Source: Acidobacteriota bacterium (GTDB taxonomy: Bacteria > Acidobacteriota > Holophagae > Holophagales > Holophagaceae). From it: DNA of 64,000 bases. Location: NCBI GenBank assembly GCA_016195985.1, contig JACPYP010000016.1:405831-469830 (forward strand), read 5' to 3'. The notes under the pieces are model-generated. The model was not told where the DNA came from, searched no databases, and was given only the letters and a program-made list of their open reading frames with translations. Position 1 is the stretch's first letter; each line of letters opens with the position of its first letter. Positions 29,086 through 36,501 of this stretch are shown in pieces. The translations under genes and the position numbers were made by a program.

Positions 29086-29304
29086 ATGGTTCCTGATAAA
29101 TCGAGCTCATGCTGGCGCCAAATTTTAACCGGCAAGAAGGCGCTTCAAACGCAGACACTGGCCCTGCAAATGCTGTTGAAACGGCTCCAACGCAACATCA
29201 CTCCCACCACATCCGAGGCGGATATAGGCATTGCAATAGGAGAGTTGCACGCCTTTTTCACCAAATATCAAAATATGCTATCCACTGAAATTCAATCACT
29301 CTAA
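29086..29304 (+). CDS. Small helical protein of unknown function
   Basis: 72 residues from ATG 29086, which follows GAGGAG closely. The protein is mostly helical with a long basic-amphipathic segment (LQTQTLALQMLLKRLQRNI) and no transmembrane helix. It ends 9 nt before the next ORF and is probably co-transcribed with it. I do not recognise the family. Confidence 0.6.
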   Translation: MVPDKSSSCWRQILTGKKALQTQTLALQMLLKRLQRNITPTTSEADIGIAIGELHAFFTKYQNMLSTEIQSL

Positions 29305-29313
29305 GGACGGGCC

Positions 29314-30303
29314 ATGAAAAAGACAATGCTCACCCTCGAAGAGACTGCCGCGCTTATCAAGACCGGGAGCTTCCTTGCGCTCGCCGCGGATGAATCCATC
29401 CTCCGGCAACTGCCGGCCGGCAATTGGATCGGCGGCACCATCCCCTATTTCATTGGCGATCAAGGCGGGCTTGAGTCCCGGGACCTGGTGCACGTCACCC
29501 CCCTGGCAGAGGCCGGCACGGCGGCGAAAATCGTGGACTACACCACCTCGACCATTTCCCGCATTGCCGTCGAGGCTCCGGACAATGGGTTTTCCGTGGT
29601 GATCCTGCCCGCCTTCAGCGCCATTCATGGCGAGTACGCGGCCCACGCGCAGGATTATGAGGATCTCTTCCTGAAGCCCATTGTCGGCTGGATCAGCGGC
29701 ACCCATCTCGCCGACCTCGGCAAGGCCACCCCGAAGGTGATGAACGGCCTGACCGGCTGCCTCTCCAGCGATCAGGCAAGCGTGATCCACGTTCCGCTGC
29801 CGTCCAGCCAGGTTGCGAGGGTCCAGATCCTCAACCTGTTCAGGCAGGGGGATGGGGATGTCATCACCTTCCCGAAGGATGGCTTCACGGCCTCGGATTG
29901 CATGGTGAACGGGCGCCCTGCCAATGTCGCTGCCTACGCGCAGGCCCGGGCCCTTGACCCATCGCGTCCCCTGGTGGCCGATTACCACGGCGCCCAGATC
30001 AACATCTCCTTCCAATCTGTGGATGCCGAAAAGGGGCAGGTGACCTTCTACGCTCCCGTGTTTGCGGGCGTCGAGTACCGGCAGGCGGGCCCGGTGGGCG
30101 ACTACGTCGAAGGCTTCAAGGCCCTCGTATCGGGGGTCCACGTGAATGCGCGTTTTACATGCAATTGCATACTCAACTACCTGCACGGCAAGCTGGAAGG
30201 CCGAAAGACCGGTGACTTTACAGGTCCGATGACCTTCGGAGAAATCGGATACCAGGTGTTGAACCAGACCCTGGTCTATCTGGAGATCCTGGATGGCCAG
30301 TGA
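29314..30303 (+). CDS. Conserved protein of unknown function (DUF6976-like)
   Basis: 329 residues, no signal peptide or TM helix. It begins MKKTMLTLEETAALIKTG and has GNWIGGTIPYFIGD at about 45-58 and SFQSVDAEKGQVTFYAPVFAGVEYR around 235-260. The opening and the GNWIGGTIPY motif resemble the family I recall as DUF6976, often found near FIST-type signalling genes; this assignment is from memory. GGTIPYF and the alternating fold faintly resemble FIST domains. It is the only plus-strand gene pair within the chemosensory block and lies after the 72-residue ORF. Confidence 0.65.
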   Translation: MKKTMLTLEETAALIKTGSFLALAADESILRQLPAGNWIGGTIPYFIGDQGGLESRDLVHVTPLAEAGTAAKIVDYTTSTISRIAVEAPDNGFSVVILPAFSAIHGEYAAHAQDYEDLFLKPIVGWISGTHLADLGKATPKVMNGLTGCLSSDQASVIHVPLPSSQVARVQILNLFRQGDGDVITFPKDGFTASDCMVNGRPANVAAYAQARALDPSRPLVADYHGAQINISFQSVDAEKGQVTFYAPVFAGVEYRQAGPVGDYVEGFKALVSGVHVNARFTCNCILNYLHGKLEGRKTGDFTGPMTFGEIGYQVLNQTLVYLEILDGQ

Positions 30304-30658
30304 CAGTGCCAGAGGGTTGGGTCATTCAGGTCTGCCCTGCGGCCCCTGGTCGCCCCGAATGTGATTGGCCAACCGCTTGTAGTGGGAGAAGCGAAGAAAA
30401 GATAAATCCGCTTATCGGCATGGCTCAGCTTGAAAAGATCCACACGAAGAGGCGCTTTCCACCCCCGTCCCCTTTGCGGGCGGAGGCCGCAGGTTCAGGT
30501 GACTCACCACCGCGGGGTTAGGCTTCCTTCGTGTGGGGCTTGAACGCTCTGTATGAGGCGGAGGCTCGCTGATAACGGGAGGATAAAAATGGACCAGAAG
30601 GGGGATGAATAAACCACCTCCTTCCGGGGCCATTTCATACGAGGCGTTAATGTTCCTG
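30304..30658. other. Intergenic region with a long imperfect hairpin
   Basis: About 355 bp between convergent genes. CCACACGAAG (30440-30449) and CTTCGTGTGG (30527-30536) form an exact 10-bp inverted repeat enclosing 77 nt rich in short complementary tracts. A GTTAGGC heptamer, like an attC core, lies at 30518-30524 just inside the right arm, but no matching RYYYAAC box is found. It may be a degenerate attC-like site, a bidirectional terminator for the converging genes, or a mobile-repeat remnant. No ORF is convincing. Confidence 0.4.
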
Positions 30659-33235
30659 TCAGGGCTTTATCTGGTCAATCTCTGATCTGAACTTGGTAGA
30701 GCAGTCTGGGCAGATGCTATGAGTGAACGTGACGTCGCTGTGCGTAGATATGTACAATTCGATTTGTTGCCAAAAGCCTTCGTCACTCCGAACATTTTTG
30801 CACCAGGCACAGACTGGCAACAGCCCTTGGAGAACCTTAATTTGTCTCAAGGCGTCATCCACCGCCCGTTGAAGCTCTGCACGCTTCGCTTTGGAACGGG
30901 CCCGGATGCGCCGTACTCTCAGGTGATTGATGGCGAGCAAGAAAAAACCAAAGATGAGTGACAGCATGGCCAATAGCCAAGGCCGTTGATACCAGTGAGG
31001 AGCTAGATTGATGTTTATGGAAGCCTGGTAGCTGGAGCGGGATCCCGTTGCGCCATCGACCATCGATTCGACTTTAAATGTGTAGTGACCCGGCGGGAGA
31101 TTCGTATAGCGCGCTTTCCATTCACCGATGGAATCCCGCCAGTCTGAATCGAAGCCCTCGAGTCGATATCTGAGAGGAATGGGAAGAGATGTGCCAAAGG
31201 TGATGGTGGTAAAACGGAATTCTAATTCGCCTCTTCCCGGGGGCAAATCTATCGTCGGGCCAATATGCAAGGGGGTTCGATCATTTGATACTTCCTCGAT
31301 AACTACAGGTGAATGAGAACGAGTATAGGGCTTCGTTGGATTGATGACTGCTACTCCACTTGTCGTTGGAAAGTACAGATTCCCATCCTTGCTGACAATT
31401 CCCGCCCGCCCACCAGTTCCATTGCATTCCAAACTACGGAGACCATCAGACAGGCCATAAATATCTACTTCCAAAAGCCCCGGATGGCCGTTCACAACCG
31501 ACCTGAGAGATTGCAGGCTCACGCGAAATATGCCGTGATTCGAAGAGAGCCAAACATCCTTACCGAGGTGAGGCATTAGGGTATAGATCACATCATCAGG
31601 CAACCCATGTGAAGTGGTAATGCGATCGAATCGGGTCCCGTTGAACCGAATGATTCCCGATCCCGCGGTACCAAACCACAAGGTTCCGTCTGTCTCTTCC
31701 ATGACCGAAATGATTGGCTCTCGAGGCAATTCAGGGGGCAGGTAGGTTTTCACATCACCCCCTCGCATTCGGACCAATCCGCCCAGATCTCCGGCCAACC
31801 AGAGGTCGCCGTTACGGGACTTATGGATCATCCAAACCATATTGAGATTTGGAATGGGTACTTGGGTTGCTACGGGGTGGATCGCCCGCCGATCCTGAAT
31901 GTGCATGAGGCCTTTATTTGAACCAAGCCAAAGTCCCCCCATTCCATCGGATTCAATGGCAAAGAACTGGCCTGGAATCCCTGAATCACGAAGCTGACCA
32001 TCGACCATCCGAGCGAGGTTTGCCCAGGTTCCAATCCAAATGGCCCCATCCTCATCCTCGAAGATTGCCTGGACATGAGGATCCAGGAGCCCTGTGGCCG
32101 AGGCGCCCCACGATTTCTGCTGGTTCTTCATGGTTCGAGCGAGTCCGCCTTTGGTGCCAAACCACATCGCTCCATCGCGTGACTGATAAAGACAGAGAGC
32201 ATAATCGGATGGAAGGCCTTCCGGCTTTCCTTGAATGGTTACGCGGCCAGCATGCAACCTGTGAAGCCCGTCTCCCCAGGTGCCCACCCAAATGCCGCCT
32301 TCCGGGTCTTCACTCCATGAAACGCCAGCGCCCATGGGGTAATCCACATGAATTATTTGAGGGGTTGGTCCCGAAGGGATTCGGCATAACCCAGATAATG
32401 TGGCTATCCAGAGTGTTTGAGCGGAGTCCTCAAAGATTTCTGTGACATTGTTGCTTCCACTCATTCCCGAAATCGGAATGTGTTGAAAAACGCCTTTGAT
32501 CTCACACCACAGTCCAGCTCGGCCACCACACCAGAGGCGGCCGCTTCGGTCGAACCGAAGGCATCGGAAGGGCTCTGAAACAGAGGGCTTGGGTCGTGGA
32601 ACCAGCCTTTTCCCTTCGACGCGGTAAAAGTGCCGCCTCGTTACGAGCGCGATTTCACCAGAAGAGGTCTCTGACATATTGATGATTTCGGGTTTTGGGT
32701 CTCCTTCCGCTTGAATCGGATCCACGATCCCATTCTCCAGCCGAAAGAGGCCAGACGCTGTCCCAACGTATAAAGCACCGTTTTGCGCAAGAAGCAGGCA
32801 CCGGATGGCTTTGTCGCTTAAATTAATCGCAGTTACAGGTTCAATTCGCCCTTCTTTGTAAAGAGAAAGGCCCTGATTACCGCCTATCCAAACCTCACCA
32901 TTCTTCCCCGCCGCTAGGGCTTGAATCCAACGGGAGTTCATTGTTGGAGTGTTTCTTGGATGAAATAGGACAAAGCGATGCCCATCGTAGCGCGCCAAAC
33001 CATCCTGGGTTCCAACCCAAAGGTAACCTTCACTGCTCCGGGCGAGAGCCGATACGGTCTCTTGTGGGAGGCCATCGGTGGTATGCCATTTTTGGTGTAC
33101 AAATTGAATTGGGAGGGTTTCCGAAATGACCGCACGTAGCGGTTGGTTCGAAACCAACAAACTTATGACGGCCCATAGCAGTTGGGAAGTCCATGTTCGC
33201 CAGAGATGACAGATATTGGCTCGTGACGCACGCAT
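30659..33235 (-). CDS. Two-component-type propeller sensor with Y_Y_Y domain and C-terminal cysteine module, no kinase
   Basis: About 858 residues. N-terminal signal/anchor (LLWAVISLLVS), then about twelve propeller repeats of the W-[IVF]-G-T-x2-G-L type filling a periplasmic double propeller to about 640, a Y_Y_Y domain (about 660-750), a TM helix (LAMLSLIFGFFLLAI), a short coiled coil, and a cysteine-rich end CAWCKNVRSDEGFW...ICPDC. Hybrid sensors of this layout normally continue with a kinase or a GGDEF domain; here only the CxxC/CxxC module follows. That module is common after PAS and receiver domains, but its role is unknown. AT-richer than the backbone. Start ATG 33235; GTG 33241 is an alternative. 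Confidence 0.85.
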   Translation of the reverse strand: MRASRANICHLWRTWTSQLLWAVISLLVSNQPLRAVISETLPIQFVHQKWHTTDGLPQETVSALARSSEGYLWVGTQDGLARYDGHRFVLFHPRNTPTMNSRWIQALAAGKNGEVWIGGNQGLSLYKEGRIEPVTAINLSDKAIRCLLLAQNGALYVGTASGLFRLENGIVDPIQAEGDPKPEIINMSETSSGEIALVTRRHFYRVEGKRLVPRPKPSVSEPFRCLRFDRSGRLWCGGRAGLWCEIKGVFQHIPISGMSGSNNVTEIFEDSAQTLWIATLSGLCRIPSGPTPQIIHVDYPMGAGVSWSEDPEGGIWVGTWGDGLHRLHAGRVTIQGKPEGLPSDYALCLYQSRDGAMWFGTKGGLARTMKNQQKSWGASATGLLDPHVQAIFEDEDGAIWIGTWANLARMVDGQLRDSGIPGQFFAIESDGMGGLWLGSNKGLMHIQDRRAIHPVATQVPIPNLNMVWMIHKSRNGDLWLAGDLGGLVRMRGGDVKTYLPPELPREPIISVMEETDGTLWFGTAGSGIIRFNGTRFDRITTSHGLPDDVIYTLMPHLGKDVWLSSNHGIFRVSLQSLRSVVNGHPGLLEVDIYGLSDGLRSLECNGTGGRAGIVSKDGNLYFPTTSGVAVINPTKPYTRSHSPVVIEEVSNDRTPLHIGPTIDLPPGRGELEFRFTTITFGTSLPIPLRYRLEGFDSDWRDSIGEWKARYTNLPPGHYTFKVESMVDGATGSRSSYQASININLAPHWYQRPWLLAMLSLIFGFFLLAINHLRVRRIRARSKAKRAELQRAVDDALRQIKVLQGLLPVCAWCKNVRSDEGFWQQIELYISTHSDVTFTHSICPDCSTKFRSEIDQIKP

Positions 33236-33458
33236 AGGCACCTGCGGACCTTTCAGGATAAACGACCGCTAGCGACGTTTGATGTAAGCCCCCATCCTCG
33301 ACCAAGGTTACTAACCGATAGAAGGTTGCAAAACTTCTGAACCAAGAATGATTCTAACTGTGGCTCAATCTGAGGTGCCCAGGCGATTTGGATTGTCAGA
33401 AATTGTGAGAATCACTTTGAGTTAGAGTCCAATGATCGCACGGACGCAACGCGGGCCA

Positions 33459-33509
33459 AGAGAGCGGAAGGCAATGCAGGCGGGGTCCGACCTGAGTGGA
33501 GGGTTAGGT
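33459..33509 (-). repeat. attC site, right half only
   Basis: AAGGCAATGCAGGCGGGGTC and the following bases up to GTTAGGT (33503-33509) match the right half of the attC at 34.7 kb with few differences. The stop codon of the preceding cassette ORF lies inside GTTAGGT (ACC-TAA-C on the minus strand), as at other sites. A complementary left half with an RYYYAAC core is not found within 150 bp, so the site looks truncated. Confidence 0.55.
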
Positions 33510-34004
33510 ATTCTCACGACCAATTTTAAGGTCAGCAGCGGCTTGAAGAATCGTGCCCTTTGGATCATGGAGGAATTGGCCGGCCTTTGATTTCATTAAC
33601 TGACCTCGCATAACCTCTTCCGATGGATCCAGGATCAGCCCACTATCGCGCTCGACCAGCAAGTAGCCGGAGGCACTAACTATCGATAAGAAGTCCTGCA
33701 TGAGTGACCAGGGATCACCTGCCGGCGAATATCGGAATTGAATATTGGAGATGCACGAATCATCTCGCCATATCCGTAAATCGGACTCCCATTCGTTTTC
33801 TGACACATATTCCTCAGTATCACCCCAAGACTTACCCCTGGGAAGGAGCAATCGGAGGTGATTCAGAAAGTCTTCCGATGGAGCCTGAATCTGAAGCCAT
33901 GGCTCAATACCTTCGTGCATCTCATCGAGCGGAATGGCTTCGACAGGGGAACTACCAAGGTAGGACCTTGGGATGATTTCAACCATGTAGTGATGGACGC
34001 CCAT
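33504..34004 (-). CDS. Cassette-encoded protein of unknown function
   Basis: 166 residues from ATG 34004, which lies 6 nt after the GTTAGGC end of the attC site; the frame extends into the attC but those codons are unlikely to be used. The protein is acidic, soluble and without recognisable motifs. The middle reads LRIWRDDSCISNIQFRYSPAG, and the C-terminal half resembles small cassette proteins that only suggest an alpha/beta fold (weak). The stop lies in the following attC core. AT-rich. Confidence 0.6.
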   Translation of the reverse strand: MGVHHYMVEIIPRSYLGSSPVEAIPLDEMHEGIEPWLQIQAPSEDFLNHLRLLLPRGKSWGDTEEYVSENEWESDLRIWRDDSCISNIQFRYSPAGDPWSLMQDFLSIVSASGYLLVERDSGLILDPSEEVMRGQLMKSKAGQFLHDPKGTILQAAADLKIGRENT

Positions 34005-34010
34005 GGAGAT

Positions 34011-34118
34011 GCCTAACGAGAGAAGCCAACCGGCCCTATTGCTGTGGGGCCTGATAGCTGAATTGTTTGAGGACACTAGCACGCAGCGATAGGGTCCGAG
34101 ATGAGCGCAGGGTTAGGG
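34011..34118 (-). repeat. attC recombination site
   Basis: 108 bp bounded by GCCTAAC (34011-34017) and GTTAGGG (34112-34118). Inner arms GGCCCTATTGCTG (34032-34044) and CAGCGATAGGGTCC (34084-34097) pair with a mismatch and a bulge, as attC sites do. It is highly similar along its full length to the 108-bp site at 35.6 kb. The brnA stop codon (TAA) lies inside the right core. Confidence 0.85.
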
Positions 34119-34337
34119 CTTGGCGAGCCATGCGATTTTGACCCTCCGGTGCTGGGCGACGCAATCGCGCAGGTATAGATTGATGAGGCTTTGATAGGGA
34201 ACCCCCGCCTCGGTTGCCATCTCCTTAAAGTAGCTGATGACATCCTCGGATAGGCGCATCGTGATCGGTTTCTTGAGCTTTGAAGCGTAAGGGTTCTTGC
34301 GCGCCTTCATTTTTGAGAAATCGTATTCAGCTCTCAT
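34113..34337 (-). CDS. brnA: BrnA-type antitoxin (ribbon-helix-helix)
   Basis: 74-residue antitoxin and autorepressor. The N-terminal MRAEYDFSKMKARKNPYASKLKK stretch (positions 1-23) is the toxin-binding part, and KPITMRLSEDVISYFKEMATEAGVPYQSLINLYLRD is the ribbon-helix-helix DNA-binding part; the latter spans about 23-58. It overlaps brnT by 4 nt (ATGA), with toxin first, the usual brnTA order. Cassette-borne toxin-antitoxin pairs stabilise integron arrays (known from Vibrio). Its stop lies in the attC core. Confidence 0.88.
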   Translation of the reverse strand: MRAEYDFSKMKARKNPYASKLKKPITMRLSEDVISYFKEMATEAGVPYQSLINLYLRDCVAQHRRVKIAWLAKP

Positions 34338-34618
34338 GCTTCACCCCCATAGAACGAGCTCTCCCGTTTGGTTGCTCTGCGTGCAGAAATAATTCGGACC
34401 AAGTCACCAGATTCGCGTTCGCAATGACAAACAACCAGAATCCTGGCGATTGAACTCATGCCGAGAAGGATGAATCGTTCTTCGGAAGCAGAGTGGTCAT
34501 CGTCATAGAACTGGACGGCGAACTCATCATAAAAAACCGTAAGTGCCTCTTCGAAGGAGACGCCGTGCTTCTTGAGATTACCCGTGGCCTTGGAGGGGTC
34601 CCATTCGAATCGAAGCAT
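34334..34618 (-). CDS. brnT: BrnT-type toxin (RelE-like ribonuclease fold)
   Basis: 94-residue toxin of the BrnT family, which cleaves RNA and stops translation. Family signatures are FEWDPSKATGNLKKHGVSFEEA (start of the fold, about 4-25) and RIISARRATKRESSFY near the C-terminus (about 74-89) with the basic active-site residues. Complete and in the normal toxin-antitoxin order. Its ATG lies next to a small palindrome that could be the BrnTA operator. Confidence 0.9.
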   Translation of the reverse strand: MLRFEWDPSKATGNLKKHGVSFEEALTVFYDEFAVQFYDDDHSASEERFILLGMSSIARILVVCHCERESGDLVRIISARRATKRESSFYGGEA

Positions 34619-34620
34619 AC

Positions 34621-34631
34621 ATACAGTGTAT
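34621..34631. promoter_or_regulatory. Probable BrnTA autoregulatory operator
   Basis: ATACAGTGTAT is a perfect 5-bp inverted repeat around a central G, 2 nt upstream of the brnT start codon, in the only gap between attC and ORF. BrnA proteins repress their own operon through short palindromes near the promoter (known for the family). Whether this is the site is inference. Confidence 0.5.
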
Positions 34632-34657
34632 TGCTACGCAGGCGGCTGTCAATGGAG

Positions 34658-34777
34658 CCCTAACAAACAGGGCTAACCGGCACCACCTGCACCGAGGCGC
34701 TGAGCGGAGGCGAGAAAGCCGAATGATGAGAGGGGAAGGTAATGCAGGCGGGGTCTGACTTGAGCGGAGGGTTCGGC
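34658..34777 (-). repeat. attC recombination site (second sequence type)
   Basis: 120 bp bounded by CCCTAAC (34658-34664) and GTTCGGC (34771-34777). Inner arms ACCGGCACCACCTGC and GCAGGCGGGGTCTG pair. The right half closely matches the half-site at 33.46 kb, while the left differs from the 108-bp sites, so two attC subfamilies are present. The preceding PIN-like ORF ends 1 nt from the core. Confidence 0.75.
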
Positions 34778-34778
34778 T

Positions 34779-35624
34779 TCACCGGAGCGGCTGAAAGGCT
34801 TCAAGGTCGGTCAGAAATGAATCGATACCATTATCTCTTTTCGAAGAGCATTTGGCGATTGGCATGATCATTCCAGTTTTCTGAATACGATGGATCATCT
34901 TGTTGACGCGCTCCACCCACGGGCCATCAAGCAGAACATAATCGCAACAATTTATTGGCATAACTGCATGTAAAAAGTCGATCACGTCATTTTCTGAGAT
35001 TGATGCCGAGCTGTCCAAAGTGAACCCTCGAAGCAGCTCTCCAAAAATTACAAAAGTCCTCGTACGGTAATCGCTAGGCATAACGCTTTTAGCCTTTCGA
35101 ATGTAGTCAGGGGCTTTGCGTATAGAGTCATGCCCGTCAATGATCGACTGAACTGTCTCGTTGATTATTTGAGAGAAGCCAGTTCGGTTTGAGTGAGCCA
35201 TCGATATGAACCCCTTCATGCTGAACCCATGTGGAGTATCTTGTGCACGCTCTGCGAAGAGTTTGAGCTGTGGCAAATCAGCTGAAGGCCAAAATCTCTT
35301 GAGATTGTTTTGCTCGGCGAGTTCCTGCTCGTGGACCTTATCCAAGGCGAAATCAGTAAGGAATAAATTCGGCAGGAGCCGTTCAATAAAATGTTCAGCA
35401 TCCATGCAATGCCGCGGATCCTCTGCCTTAGCAAATTCACCGAGAGAAATATTTGAAAGAAGAAGAGTTCCTCTCTTGGATAAAAGGGCGTTCACAAATC
35501 GATTCTGAAGACAGAGATCGTCCGAAAATGATCGAATTGCCGAGTGATCAAGATAGACCGTTGGTGAATCAAAGCTCTGCCTCACATGAACGCCATCTGG
35601 AGCATCGAAGAAGTCGATTGGCAT
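34779..35624 (-). CDS. Cassette-encoded PIN-domain-like protein
   Basis: 281 residues, soluble, no close family recognised. The arrangement of acidic residues is PIN-like: VYLDHSAI (about 23-30), SLGEFAKAE (about 60-68), and ISENDVIDFLHAVMPINCCDYVLLDG (about 215-240), which reads like the D...D...D half of a PIN ribonuclease. A helical insertion of about 120 residues lies between. The ATG is 8 nt from the attC. If it is a PIN nuclease, it might be a lone toxin or a defence effector; no antitoxin gene is visible. AT-rich. Confidence 0.65.
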   Translation of the reverse strand: MPIDFFDAPDGVHVRQSFDSPTVYLDHSAIRSFSDDLCLQNRFVNALLSKRGTLLLSNISLGEFAKAEDPRHCMDAEHFIERLLPNLFLTDFALDKVHEQELAEQNNLKRFWPSADLPQLKLFAERAQDTPHGFSMKGFISMAHSNRTGFSQIINETVQSIIDGHDSIRKAPDYIRKAKSVMPSDYRTRTFVIFGELLRGFTLDSSASISENDVIDFLHAVMPINCCDYVLLDGPWVERVNKMIHRIQKTGMIMPIAKCSSKRDNGIDSFLTDLEAFQPLR

Positions 35625-35632
35625 GTTGTGAA

Positions 35633-35740
35633 GCCTAACAAGAGAAGCTAACCGGCCCTATTGCTGCGGGACACGGATGTTGAGTTGTTTGAGGACACTA
35701 GCGCGCAGCAATAGGGTCCGAGATGAGCGCAGGATTAGGC
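35633..35740 (-). repeat. attC recombination site
   Basis: 108 bp bounded by GCCTAAC (35633-35639) and ATTAGGC (35734-35740; first base deviates from GTTRRRY). Inner arms CCGGCCCTATTGCTG and CAGCAATAGGGTCCG pair almost perfectly. The TAA stop of the membrane-protein cassette lies inside the right core. Confidence 0.85.
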
Positions 35741-36028
35741 GCGGGAATGAGACTTGGATGTTGAACGCCAGAAGCTGAATGCCCAAATGATGGCAGAGAC
35801 GAGAACAATGAATGGCCAAAGATTGTAGTAAACGAGTTGACCCGATTTCGAGGTATTGACGAAGCCACGTTTGGCAAATCCGAAAACAACCCAAAGAAAC
35901 CCTGTGAGGATTCGGGAGGTAATCCCGCTATCTGAGGCGTGAGAAATACCGAAGATGAAAAATGTGACTGAGGCGCCTGCTACGAGTGACAGGACAACTC
36001 GGAGCGTATGTTTGAGGTTGGGAAGCAT
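35735..36028 (-). CDS. Cassette-encoded small membrane protein
   Basis: 97 residues with three predicted helices (about 10-28, 38-53 and 67-87) and a basic, serine-rich tail (FWRSTSKSHSRA). Unknown family. The ATG at 36028 is the first cassette start of the array on the minus strand; CACTAAC lies immediately upstream but no full attC or attI can be drawn there. Small multi-helix membrane proteins are common cassette cargo. Confidence 0.6.
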   Translation of the reverse strand: MLPNLKHTLRVVLSLVAGASVTFFIFGISHASDSGITSRILTGFLWVVFGFAKRGFVNTSKSGQLVYYNLWPFIVLVSAIIWAFSFWRSTSKSHSRA

Positions 36029-36060
36029 TGTTAGTGGCGCCTACAAAGGAAGCTTGGTAT

Positions 36061-36330
36061 AGAAGCGGGGAGGACGTCCAGAAGGCACCGCAAGGCTGCG
36101 AAAAGGAAATGCGACCTAAAAATACCCGGATGAGAGATGATTCGTGACCTCATTTGGAGCCGCCTTTCGAGGGGACTCGGGCTCGGCTCTGATCCATCGG
36201 CATTCAATCACCCTTCGGTCCACTGAGCTGAGGGCGCTTGCGCGATTTCACAGCAGGGGAGGGTCTGCTTCCTGGGAACCCAGGCCAGGACGAAAGCCGG
36301 TGATTCTTTGATTCCGAATCCCCCAACATG
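36061..36330. other. Non-coding boundary between cassette array and tRNA-Ser
   Basis: About 270 bp. No ORF, integrase or complete attC is seen. Short CG-rich hairpins occur but none is followed by a T-run. This is the probable junction of the mobile array with the backbone. I did not find a duplicated tRNA 3' end at the other edge of the accessory region. Confidence 0.45.
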
Positions 36331-36354
36331 AAAGAAGCCGCCTTCCGGCGGCTT
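36331..36354 (-). terminator. Intrinsic terminator of tRNA-Ser
   Basis: AAGCCGCC (36335-36342) and GGCGGCTT (36347-36354) form a perfect 8-bp stem with a 4-nt loop. On the minus strand it is followed by CTTTC just after the tRNA 3' end. It terminates the tRNA transcript. Confidence 0.75.
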
Positions 36355-36358
36355 GGTC

Positions 36359-36448
36359 TGGCGGAGAGAGAGGGATTCGAACCCCCGAACAGGTTTCCCC
36401 GTCTCCGCATTTCGAGTGCGGTGCCATCAACCACTCGGCCATCTCTCC
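36359..36448 (-). tRNA. tRNA-Ser (CGA)
   Basis: 90 nt including an encoded CCA. Acceptor GGAGAGA pairs with TCTCTCC (36363-36369); the D arm is GGCCGAGTGGTTGATGGC; the anticodon stem CCGCA/TGCGG frames the loop CTCGAAA, giving anticodon CGA (reads UCG). The long variable arm is typical of class II serine tRNAs, and the T arm GGGGGTTCGAATCCCTC is canonical. It decodes one serine codon of the set used in this GC-rich genome. It flanks the cassette array. Confidence 0.97.
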
Positions 36449-36501
36449 GGAAGGACCATTCTAGCAAATTGGCCGGTAGAATCCAGCTTTCGGGGGATGC
36501 C

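Larger units (their letters stand above)
33459..36060 (-). mobile_element. Gene-cassette array without integrase (CALIN)
   Basis: Minus-strand cassettes, in order of transcription: small membrane protein, attC, PIN-like protein, attC, brnT-brnA, attC, unknown 166-residue protein, attC half-site. Each attC touches or overlaps the preceding stop codon (TAA within RYYYAAC in three cases), and each GTTRRRY end lies 6-39 nt before the next start. The cassettes are AT-rich compared with the flanks. No intI-type tyrosine recombinase, attI or Pc promoter is recognisable. The array ends 0.3 kb from tRNA-Ser(CGA). A related attC at 19.1 kb suggests the array was once longer. Confidence 0.75.

Noticed and set aside
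28670..29158. Minus-strand open frames upstream of the kinase remnant as a full gene
   Set aside because: Only the last 28 or so residues resemble a kinase. The rest has no domain and no start signal.
33241..36330. Integron integrase or attI site
   Set aside because: I searched for tyrosine-recombinase motifs in both strands around the array and found none. The start-proximal sequence at 36.03 kb is not a recognisable attI.
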